Origin: Gigaspora margarita
Taxonomy: Eukaryota; Glomeromycota; Glomeromycetes; Diversisporales; Gigasporaceae
Direction of reading: 5' to 3'
Length of the DNA: 64,000 bases
Assembly (NCBI GenBank): GCA_009809945.1
Contig: WTPW01002670.1
Span: 1-64,000, forward strand
Shown: in pieces, positions 12,417-21,539 of the stretch
How positions within the stretch are numbered: position 1 is the first letter of the stretch
Layout of the letters: each line of letters begins with the position of its first letter
Notes under the pieces: model-generated
What the model saw: only the letters and a program-made list of their open reading frames with translations
What the model was told of the DNA's origin: nothing
Database searches by the model: none
Position numbers and translations under genes: made by a program

Positions 12417-12829
12417 CTACCTCAATTGTTGTTCGACAATTTGACTCAAGTATAGATTGAGTGTGATACTTACAAGGTTTAGCCAAAATGTTAATAGTCT
12501 AATACTATTATCAATATCCTTTTTCCAAGTCGCGTCAATTTCCTCCCTAAGATCAGCTACCTTAATTTTCTCATTTACTTCAGCTCTAATACCATTACGA
12601 TGATATTTACTAGACCTATACATCTCGTCAGTGCTATTCATCTCTGCTGATTTTTGACAATCAATGGGTGCATTATTTTCTTCCTTTTCAACTGCAATTC
12701 TATCTGATGGCAATAACCAGAATTGCCCTTTCCATTATCATAACCCATCTCTTTAGATGTTTGATAATTAATGGATGCTTCTTGATCATTCTTTTCAAAC
12801 CCACTTTCATAATCTCGATTATTTCTCAT
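12417..12829 (-). pseudogene. Glu/Asn/Lys-rich reading frames in gag-only element
   Basis: Two overlapping minus-strand frames (12638-12829 and 12417-12713) encode hydrophilic text such as NNRDYESGFEKNDQEASI and NEKIKVADLREEIDATWK. They may be one low-complexity protein region split by a frameshift near 12700. They lie downstream of the Gag-like segment and upstream of the distal LTR. No zinc knuckle, protease or polymerase motif is present. The function is unknown, and the link to the LTR element rests on position alone. Confidence 0.4.
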
Positions 12830-13399
12830 GACTGAAACAACTAATCAACTTCAGCTTCCAAGTCATCTAACCAATAGTTACCTGCTTTGATAATTATATC
12901 ATTACTGTACTCAACATCATCAGGTTTGTTACAACATTTTTCATTTATTCCACATTCCTGGTTTTCATCACCAGAATATACATTTATTATGTCATAGGTC
13001 ACATTGTTGTCATTATCCAAAATATCATCATTCTTGACTCCACTTTCATTTCGATAATATCGATCAGGTTATATATTGCAATAACACTTTCTATCTTGGC
13101 TAATTGTTGATAACAAACAAATGTATTTTCAATTTCTACTTTAGGTATATTTTCTTTCTAATGTTTGTTTGTCCTATTTTATTACCAACATTATTTAACT
13201 TATTACATGATTCCTTTTTATTTGCTTGTATGATTTCATTATCAATTTCTGCCTCAACAATTAACGCCAAATTCTTCATCTCTTTATATATCATTTGGCA
13301 CATTATTTTAACTCTCTATTGATACTGTTGATGCAACCCAAATATATACCAATATGGTTCCTCATAATCCTTGATTATCCCTTTTACTGGAGCTACAAG

Positions 13400-13785
13400 C
13401 ATCTTATAAAGGTAAGTGTGCATTAATATAGATTTATTGTCTATTTGCTTTATACTCCACACCTTATTGATCTTTTCTCAACCTCTACAACCCCTTTTGC
13501 CATTGCCTTCTTCAAACTGTACCATGTATTACATGTTTTGATCATCTTGTGCATTCATAGCCTTTGACTCTTTGACATATACAACACAATTCTATTATGC
13601 TTTACATTATTATTCCACCTTTTCAATTTACTACACTTTTCATACTCCCAAAAAAAGTTCACTATCTCAAAAATACCATAGTTATAGAATGGCTTTTCAA
13701 GATCATCAAACATTGAATGCATCACCACACCACTATTTTGCCATTTGTTAGGTAACAATAGTTTTTGTTGCTTTATTATATTCAC
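13400..13785 (-). pseudogene. Gag-like fragment of the gag-only LTR element
   Basis: The minus-strand frame 13785-13555 contains MFDDLEKPFYNYGIFEIV, NFFWEYEKCSKLKRWNNN and NRIVLYMSKS. After a stop, CNTWYSLKKAMAK follows. The pattern (KPFYNG, FL-EYE, W-DD-K, V--YL, W--LK) is that of Ty3/gypsy Gag capsid domains, and it aligns in order with the Gag at 37578-37967 of the complete element. It sits just inside the LTR at 14040-14382, where Gag is expected for a minus-strand element. It is short and broken, so no longer functional. Confidence 0.6.
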
Positions 13786-14039
13786 ACACTTTACTAATGT
13801 CGTTCTTTATATTCACACACTTCACTAATGTCATTTTTTAACTTGCAAATATACCGCAAGATAACTACTGCTCAACTTTTGACTTTTGTTTTCAAAACTG
13901 TTTCACCAAGTTCACGAGTTTTGCCATTTCCTTACATTCCTTCTTCACGAATTACTGCTTGACACTTTCAAGTCTTCTGATCCAAGAACTTAACTGAGTA
14001 ATTACAGCGAGATTTTTGTTCACTTGCCCAGGTTCTCTT

Positions 14040-14382
14040 TGTCACATAGTTTCTAATTATATATATATTTGCTCAGGTTTATGTTCTTTTCACGCTTGGC
14101 TTTTCCCTTAACTGGAGTATCGTACAAGTACTACTACCATAGTGAAACCAATGCAGTAAATGGTTTCTTAACTAAAGATTGCTTTAGAAAACCAAACTTC
14201 TTGGTCGATTCCCTTAAAGGTCATGACCCTTATATATTAATAATTATTGTGTCACTATTATATAAATTAGACTTTAATTAATTTTACAATTATGCAAAAC
14301 CTGATACCATATCACGATCCTAATTGATCCTAGCACTATATTACACAAACTGATTACATGGGTATTGGTATTAACTGTAATA
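14040..14382 (-). repeat. LTR of gag-only element (5' LTR on minus strand)
   Basis: This copy keeps the terminal TGTCACA. Its other end (ACTGTAATA) has drifted from the partner copy's ACTGTGACA. The next four bases, GCGT, are the target duplication, and the solo LTR at 14387 begins directly after them. Confidence 0.8.
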
Positions 14383-14386
14383 GCGT

Positions 14387-15214
14387 TGTCAACCTAGATT
14401 TTTACCTCTTTAGATAAATGCTAGAGACTAGAGCAACTAATGCAGAGAGACACTTTATGTAATTCACACTAATTACTGTGGTATGCAAGGGTNNGNAGGG
14501 ATACTGTTATTTGGGCAGTATTTTGTAAAGAGGCTTGGNGGATTTGCAATTANNAAAGAGGCCACAATTAATAGTATATGAGGATACTAAAAATTGTATC
14601 AAATGTATTTCAGTGAAGACACACTACTTCACTTCTATTTTATTCAATAAACCAGAGATTCTTCACTCTGCTTTGTAGCAAAGGAAAAACCTTGAGTATT
14701 TATACATGTTTGGCTAATATAAATAAATACAATAATAAATAATGAAATCTATATAATCGATATATTTGATATATGCTAATGCTAAATATAATGGCTATAA
14801 TAAATATAATAAAGATAATAAATATATTAGATATATCCTAAATATCAGCTATATTAGATATGTTAATTATAACTGTTAAAACTGTTATATCCCAAATGTC
14901 TAGAATGTCTGACATGTCTGTGATTAACTCAAATGTCTAGGATTACTCGAAATGTCCAATATTCTGTGTCATGGGTGGCGCAGTATTAGTTGATGTATTA
15001 GTTGACCAATAGGATTTGGGCGCAATAGGGCGATTGTAAGGACCAATCATTCAGTTTTAACTAGCATGGGCTAGAACGGTCCAAACGAGATGATTTTGGT
15101 ACCATGTGAAAGCATGCATCGAGGTGGTCACGATGGTAGTAGTTTCATTAAATTATGTTTACGGGATAAAGAATTATCGCCGGTATACATTTAGGCATTT
15201 TTAGAGGTCTAACA
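14387..15214 (-). mobile_element. Solo LTR (family 1, copy C), 828 bp
   Basis: On the minus strand it begins TGTTAGACCTC and ends GGTTGACA. It matches 36485-37299 along its length (for example TTTCCTTTGCTACAAAGCAG). The flanks are GCGT (14383-14386) and ACGT (15215-15218), a 4-bp duplication with one transition. It lies between the gag-only LTR element and the LINE. Assembly Ns fall within it at 14493-14496, 14539 and 14553-14554. Confidence 0.9.
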
Positions 15215-15218
15215 ACGT

Positions 15219-15775
15219 CTCTAATCCTTTCTTAGGTAACCTTTTCAGCATTTCGTTAAACACTCCTTCATGGCCTGTTGCCTTTTCTAGTAGTACTTCT
15301 TTGATTATTTCTTGTAACTCTTGTTTCTCAATCTTTTCTATCAACTTTGTATAGTCTTTTTCTTTGACTCCTTCTATCAGCACATATTTATCTTTCCATT
15401 TCTTCTAGTACATTTTGTTACTTTATTTCATTTTGTCCATATCTTGAAATGGTTTCTGATCTTTTCCTTTATTGCTTCTTCTTCTACTATTATATAAACT
15501 ACTTTCTTTATATTATCAAACTCCCCTCTTGGCTTCTTTCTTTTTAGTATACTGTCTATTATTGATTTCGTATTTTTCTGAAAGTTTGTCTTTCTTCTGC
15601 TGATTGCTTGTGCTATTTGTTCTCTTATTTTACTGTTATTTTTCTCTTGTCTGCTTTTATGTATTAACTGTGTAAGTTCTTTTATCTTGTTTTTGGTAAT
15701 TCTAATATTTTCAGTATTGAATTCAGTTTCTTTTAATTCGAGTTTTTTGAGAGCTAGTAGTTCTCTTATTGTATA
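15219..15775 (-). pseudogene. LINE linker and start of reverse transcriptase
   Basis: The minus frame 15383-15219 reads LEKATGHEGVFNEMLKRL, then PKKGLET, the (A-GpDgi-nEmlK) block that opens LINE RT domains. Upstream (15775-15400) a charged linker with IRELLALKKLELKETEFN and HKSRQEKNNSKI joins it to the endonuclease. The stretch ends at the solo LTR target site. Joining across the removed LTR elements gives GLET-LLEIFNYC in frame, which shows these pieces were contiguous. Confidence 0.8.
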
Positions 15776-15787
15776 TAGCTTCTTATT

Positions 15788-16337
15788 TTTTTATTTTTTT
15801 TATTTTTTTTTTTTAAGGTTTGGTGAATCTTGCCGTGACTTTATTATAAATCTTTATGCGAACCCCGGAGGGTATTACAATTATTAACTACGTTAACATG
15901 TTTACAAATAGCCCGACTTCACCTGGTTACTACTAATAGCACCTAGATGCGACCCACTGCAGCGACCCCCGGAGAGGTCACACACCGAACACTGGACCAG
16001 AATTTCATCTAGATTGTTCAGTGACGCCACGAGTTCATGTAGTATCAATGTAAATCCAGACTTGGGCCTCACATTACGTCTCGTGACTTCAGTTATTCCA
16101 AATCGGGGTCCTAGCACGATTTTCTTCACAGCCACAAATTCTCAAAATAACAGCTGCCCAATTAAGTCTGTCATACGACGTCCTGGGTCCCTGTCTTCCC
16201 ACGGTGTTTCAGTTCCCTAATCAGCTAGCTTTTTTTTTTATTTTTTTTATTTTGCCTTTGGGAGGAATCGAACCGGCAACCTTACGGTTTGTATCCTCAG
16301 AGCATAACCGCTATGCTATCAGCCCAGAGGACATATT
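15788..16337 (-). mobile_element. tRNA-derived SINE 1, inserted in LINE
   Basis: The minus strand begins ATGTCCTCTGGGCTGATAGC. An A-box-like TAGCATAGCGG lies at 16308-16318 and a B box GGTTCGATTCC at 16264-16274, giving an RNA polymerase III type 2 promoter in a tRNA-like head. The body is relatively GC-rich and ends in an A-rich tail (plus-strand T-run 15788-15815). Target duplications TAGCTTCTTATT flank it at 15776-15787 and 16338-16349. Removing the element restores the LINE frame (NKKLYTIRELL). Confidence 0.88.
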
Positions 16338-16515
16338 TAGCTTCTTATTACAAATTCTGCTATTGATAATGGTAGTCATAGTTATAATTTTGATCATTTT
16401 CCATATTTTAATTATATTATTAGTACACTGTGTAACTCTTACACTTTTTTTGTTTGTGCATTGAAACCTTTTGTCTGTACTGTCTTGTTCTTGATCATCT
16501 TATTTGCTGCTTTTT

Positions 16516-17400
16516 TTACCACAATGTTAAATTTGTTCTATGCTTTATTAGTGCCTTCTTGTCTACTATTTTCTTTATTTCTAGCAATTTCATCTTATCC
16601 TGCACCTCTTTCCTAAACTCTTCCCATTTCGTTTCTTTATTCTCCTTGTATATATAAACCTTCCTCTTTTTCTTCTTCTTTCTTATTCTTTTAATCTTTT
16701 CTTGTACTTTTATCTCTGTCTTTATCATTCTATGATCTCTTCCTGAAGCTATGTCCCATTCGATTTCTGGGTATGTACACTTATTGATCAAGCCATTTGA
16801 TATCCATATGTTATCAATTTGTAATTCATTTTGTCCCCTTTTTCAGGTAAAATCAGTTATTTTGTATTCTTGAATTATACTCATTAATTGATTTTCTTCT
16901 AGGATCTTGAATAATGGTACTATTCTACCACTTTCTTTTCTTTCCATATTACTATTGAAATTACCTATTACTATTATATTCATTGATCTAACTCTAGTGT
17001 ATTCTATCCATTCTTTTATTCTTTCTTGTATCTGTTTAGCTATTTCATTCTTTCCTACAGGTAAGTATACTGTAATTATTCTTATTCGATTATGTCCAGG
17101 AAAAAAGAAATCCAAGTATATTGCTGTGTCTTTAAATGGCTGTATATCATATAGGTAGCTTTTTAGTGTTGGTTTTACTAAAATTGCTACTCCTATTGAT
17201 GACTCTTTCATTATTTCTTTATTTGGACTGGTTGCTTCAAAATATATACTATATATCAGATTTGCTAATTGCAGTCTCAAGTCTTCTTTCTCTGCTAATT
17301 TGGTTTTAGTTATTCCTATAATGTCTAAATCTTCTTTTTGAAACTCTTTTAGGATTAATTTTTGTTTAAGTGGCACATTTATTCCTTGTACATTTAGCAT
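16516..17400 (-). pseudogene. LINE APE-type endonuclease domain
   Basis: The minus frame 17400-16843 opens MLNVQGINVPLKQKLILK, followed by DIIGITKTKLAEKEDL (catalytic E of the ET-L motif changed to K), IRIITVYLPVGKNE and NIIVIGNFNSNMERKE. An in-frame TGA stands where a Trp is expected (TDFT-stop-KRGQNE). The frame continues with LQIDNIWISNGL and ASGRDHRMIK, the terminal D-H motif. This is the exonuclease/endonuclease/phosphatase fold that nicks DNA for target-primed reverse transcription. GNFN in place of the usual GDFN, with the lost Glu, makes it catalytically dead. Confidence 0.88.
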
Positions 17401-19578
17401 TGCTATGCTTAAGATAAAGGGTTTTTTGTCTACTTTCTTCAGTTACTTTTTCTGTTACTTTATTTTTATTTGTATTACTATTTGCATTGAGTGTATCACT
17501 TAACTTGTTATTGTATTAATTAATATTGTCTGCATAATCTTCTATTTCTAGATCCTGATTCCTGATTGGTTCATTAGTTTGTTTGTCAAAAATTTTCTTG
17601 TTGTATCAGGTAGTTCTGTTACATCGAATAACTACTCAGGTATGATGTCTAGTCAGTAATTTTTCCTGAGCACCTCCATAGCTTCTAGTATTTCTTCCTG
17701 CTTTTGAATCGGATATCTAGGCATTTTTCTATCTTTTTCTGTTCTAAATCTTGATTAAGTTGCTCGATAGTTCTAGGTAAGGCTTCTTCTTTGACCTCCT
17801 TACTCTTTTCTTGAATGTTTAACTTAATCCATTCTTCAGGTATTTTTCTAAAAAAGTAATATTTTCTCAGATCTTTTACTGCTATTATTATTTCTTTTGT
17901 GTTGGTTAACAGTAGTGTATGGTTAACCTCTTTAACTTCTTCTTATAGTAGCAAAAGGTCTAACAGGTTGGTATAATTTATTTTAATATATGTTTCCAGT
18001 AAGTATCAGAATTCTGTAGTAGTGTGGTATTTGTTCTATGAAGCTCCATGCTTTGTTCTTATTTTTTATTGAAAATTAAACTTTTCTTTTAGTGAGAGTT
18101 TCTCTAGCTTTTCTGGCAACCTTCTTTTTTTAATTAGGTAGTCATTTAGTAGATATTTGAATGTGTAAATTTTTTTCAAATCCTCTACATGTTGACAGAA
18201 ATTCTCATTTTCTTTTAAACAAAAGGGAAATTGCTCTCTTAATCTCAGTATTAAGTCCTGTAGTATATCTGGTAATGGTTCTTTCTTTAGAGTCATATTA
18301 AAATTTAATTCCAGTAATGCTCTCATATGGTAATATTTACTCAGTTTTTCTTTACATTTTCTAAGTTCCCTCAGCTCTGACCTCTTTGTTAATAGGAAGA
18401 ATCTCTTTACCTCTTTTTTTAGATCTCTAGAGAAGTCTAGTAGTTATATTCTCGGGTTATCTATATATGCCTCTGGCAATTTTTCAAACTTGTATATACT
18501 TTTTAATGCAGTTGCTACTATCCTTGCCTCTCTTTTATCTCTAACTGGTAACTCAATTGGGAAAGCTAGCCTTATTATTGCTGGTATCTCATGTACTTTC
18601 TCTGGTAACTCTTTCTTCTATTGATTTAAGATTATCAAAACTTTACTTTTAGTTCATCATACTTTAGCTCATTTTGAATTCTTGCAAATCCTGCTATGTA
18701 TAGTAGTAGACCAATTATTTCATATGCATCCATTTGGTTGAAATCTGTATTTGTTAAGAAGTCAATTCCTAGTTTCTTCCTCAACTTGTTATAAATCTGG
18801 TTCTTGTTTGTTCAATTAATAACATATGCTATATGCTAACTTATACCTTTCCATTGCTTCTCCTAACAGCTATAAAAATTTTATTTGGTGTTTTGGTTAA
18901 GTTTCTAGTCTTCTCGTAAAGGTTCTAAAAAAAGCCTTATCCCTGTACATCATCTTCTTTTTGATAGTTTTTGGAATAACTCGATTTGTGTTTTTTCTTT
19001 CAAGTTTGTGTTTTATGAATTTAGTTAATTCCTTTTGCTTATTGTATGCTTCGATAATTTTATCCCTGCTCTATAATTCCTCATTAAATTCTTCATTTTT
19101 CATTGAACTGCTTGCCTTAAGGATTCTTTCTATACATCTCTTAATCTTACTCTTTCTTTTTGCCTCGAAGGTTTTTTGTAGTTCACTTTTTGTTCTACTA
19201 ACTGCTGCACTATATGTCTTCTTTTTGTTTTGTTTATTCTGTTTGTTTTTATATGACTCTAGCTAAGTATCAACCTCTGTTTGTTGTCTGATTTGGTCAT
19301 CTTCTGAGGTACTCTGACTTTTTTGTAGGTTGCCCTTGTCCATATTCAGTTGCGGTAATGTCATACTTGTGTTATGTGATCCTGTTGTTTTGTTGTTTTG
19401 TTCTACAGATGTTATACCATCTATTTGCTTCTCTAAGTCAATTTGCCTACTTTTCGTGCATCCTTCCATTGTGTTGTTATGGCTTCTTTTGGTTTTTTTT
19501 GTTGTTTTCTACTTTTTGTAGTGTGATTGCTTCTAACCTGTCTACAAAATTTTTTTGAACAACTTCGAACTTGCTCAT
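17401..19578 (-). pseudogene. LINE ORF1-like region
   Basis: A minus-strand ATG at 19578-19576 opens a frame MSKFEVVQKNFVDRLEAI, soon broken. Further fragments are 19469-19263 (Ser/Thr/Gln-rich) and 18326-18066 (MRALLELNFNMTLKKEPL and a leucine-rich charged stretch). Between them are degraded, strongly Lys/Glu-biased frames compatible with coiled-coil. No zinc knuckle or RRM could be confirmed. Position upstream of the endonuclease on the same strand is the main reason for calling it ORF1. The plus-strand hydrophobic ORFs here are antisense shadows. Confidence 0.55.
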
Positions 19579-19599
19579 TTTATCCAAGCTTATAAGAAT

Positions 19600-20015
19600 T
19601 TTTTTTAGAGGTCCGAAGACCTTATTTTTACTTAAATCTTTCTTTGTTTGTGAACTATTGTTCTGGTTTTTTCTTTTTCTTATCCTCTTCAGCCTCTCCT
19701 TATTGTATATGTTATATTTTCTTAGCTTATTTATTTATTTAGTTAATTATTTAATAAAGGACGAGTTGTTTTACTCTTTTCTAATGTGTTGTTTTGTTTA
19801 CTTAAGGATTTGCAGATATACAGAAAAGAGTTTTTTCTATTTATTTATTGTTATAGATATAATCTGACCAGATTTAAAAAACATCAATATCTTAAATTTT
19901 AAATTTTAATGATCGATTAGATACCGATACGTGTATAAAGAGTTTTGTATCAAAATTTAATTGCTAACAATAAATAATAACAGATAACAAGAAAAATAAT
20001 AATTAAAAGAAAATT
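19600..20015. other. AT-rich interval, nothing assigned
   Basis: This lies between the presumed 5' end of the LINE and the MITE at 20021. I see no repeat boundary, RNA gene or protein-like frame. Confidence 0.5.
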
Positions 20016-20020
20016 GTATG

Positions 20021-20225
20021 TGGAGACATGTCTCCATGGCGACCCTACATATAACAGCCAATCATATTTAAGGTTAGAAAATTTTCATTTGTGTTTTTGT
20101 ATTATAAAAGTTAGAAAGTTTGTAGGAAATTTTAATTGGCCAATAATAAGCAATATATTATCTAGTCACATGCTTAATTTTGACTGGCTATTCATATAAA
20201 GGGTCTCCATGGAGACATGTCTCCA
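20021..20225. mobile_element. MITE with palindromic termini TGGAGACATGTCTCCA
   Basis: Each end carries the same 16-bp self-complementary sequence TGGAGACATGTCTCCA (20021-20036 and 20210-20225). The inverted subterminal texts are ACCCTACATATAACAGCC and ACCCTTTATATGAATAGCC. The interior is AT-rich and non-coding. A target duplication could not be fixed, so the superfamily is unassigned. Confidence 0.75.
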
Positions 20226-20229
20226 TAAA

Positions 20230-21169
20230 ATAACACCCATAATTAAATTAATAAATAAACTGTAAATAAATTAAAAGGAATAGTAAATAACTGCAAGTAA
20301 AAAGTACGTAAAACACAAACCTATTATCCAATAGTTTTGACAAGTTTTCAGTTTTACTTATTAGATTTAAAATTACAGAAGCTGAACTCAGTTTTGACTT
20401 TCATAATATTAAATCTATTGGCTTTGTTTAATGATTATAATCTAAACATACTATCAATTATAAGAACAAACTTGCTTACTAGAAATCTAACTACAAAAAA
20501 AAAACTATTTTTTTTGTTTTAAAGATTCTTATATAGTATAACTACTAAATTTTAAAAAAATTTTTTTCATAATCATAGTTGATTCCCTTCTGGTCTTCGT
20601 ATTAAGCCTTTCTTTTTCCTCTTTGTATGTTAGATATAGTAGTAAGTTTGTCAGTTTGCTATATAGACATCTTGCTTTCTTCTTTCATGCTAAAAATAGA
20701 TTCCTAGTATAAAGAAATGGCAATAAACACTTCTTAGCTAAGTTCTGAATTAGCTAACCAATTACTGAATTATTTTAACAGTATATTAAACAGAAGGTAT
20801 ACTTTTAGTTTTATTATGTCATAACTTTTGCCAATCAGTATTCGTGGCTGCCAATTCAATTTTGTGACTGCAAGGTGTTATATCATATGTAACATATATG
20901 CATATCAATCATCCAATCAAAATTAAGCCTGCTATGCTATTACCAATACATTGGGAAATAATGAAATATTTCTCCAGGTTTTTTCTTTTTGGCTCCTATT
21001 GGAGCTGAAAAGAAAAAATCAAAGGAAATAATTAATTATTATTCCTCTATAACAGTAAATAAAGGTGTTATTCTCTCATTTAATTAATTGACTGCTAGAG
21101 GCTATTTTCTTACTGAGTTTGAATTAAGTTGTGCTAAAAATAATAGTAAAAATACCAGAACCTGCAATT
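20230..21169. other. AT-rich interval with one small hairpin
   Basis: There is no gene. Around 20985-21030 the text TTTTTTCTTTTTGGCTCC is followed by GGAGCTGAAAAGAAAAAA, a local hairpin that may be a MITE remnant. Nothing else was identified. Confidence 0.45.
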
Positions 21170-21530
21170 AGTAAAACATGGAATAATTCATTTTATTTTT
21201 CTTTTCATAGTAAACAAGGATCATATAACAGTTGTTATATGCCAAATAGACTTACACAAACTTGTATTATAACAGAAAAAGAAAAATAAATCTGTTATTG
21301 GATGTTCTGCATTCAATAACAGTGTATTTGGCTTTGAATTTAATGTGCTTGGCAACCTGAGCTCCTTTGGGGCCCAGGTTAGTATATTAAATTCAAGGCC
21401 AGATACTTCTTTTATTTGTTATCCAAAATGATCATTCCATGATCCTTCAGATCATAGTATTCTCATTTCTCCTGCCAAATAATGGTTATTGAATGCTACA
21501 TATCCAATAACTATTTATTATTTGCATTAA
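21170..21530. repeat. Long foldback sequence
   Basis: Inner arms TTGAATTTAATGTGCTTGG (21336 on) and the complement near 21383-21400 (TTAAATTCAAGGCC) flank a GC-richer loop (GAGCTCCTTTGGGGCCC). Outer arms TTATTGGATGTTCTGCATTC and GAATGCTACATATCCAATAA also pair. The ends and target duplication were not resolved. Confidence 0.6.
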
Positions 21531-21539
21531 TTGTGAGCA

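Larger units (their letters stand above)
11377..14382 (-). mobile_element. Gag-only (non-autonomous) LTR retrotransposon
   Basis: Direct repeats of about 345 bp at 11377-11725 and 14040-14382 bound a 2.3-kb interior. The right copy starts TGTCACATAG and the left copy ends TGTGACA, so the LTR ends are inverted TGTCACA/TGTGACA. GCGT duplications flank it (11373-11376, 14383-14386). On the minus strand a Gag-like region follows the first LTR. I see no protease, RT or integrase, and the interior is too short for pol. A MITE sits inside at 11912-12164. The orientation follows from the Gag frame. Confidence 0.75.
6360..19580 (-). mobile_element. Non-LTR retrotransposon (LINE), heavily nested
   Basis: Read on the minus strand, the order is an ORF1-like region (19.58-17.4 kb), an APE-type endonuclease (17.4-16.5), a linker (16.5-15.4), reverse transcriptase (15.38-9.1) and a C-terminal region (9.1-6.4). 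Five later elements interrupt it: 8626-8911, 9495-10971, 11377-14382, 14387-15214 and 15788-16337. Subtracting them leaves about 6.9 kb, a normal length for a two-ORF LINE. Stops and frameshifts are frequent, so it is dead. The exact 3' end and tail were not found; it stops before the MITE at 6267. Confidence 0.85.

Noticed and set aside
16264..16318. tRNA gene on the minus strand
   Set aside because: A and B boxes are present, but an acceptor stem cannot be closed. The sequence is the head of a SINE with target duplications and an A tail.
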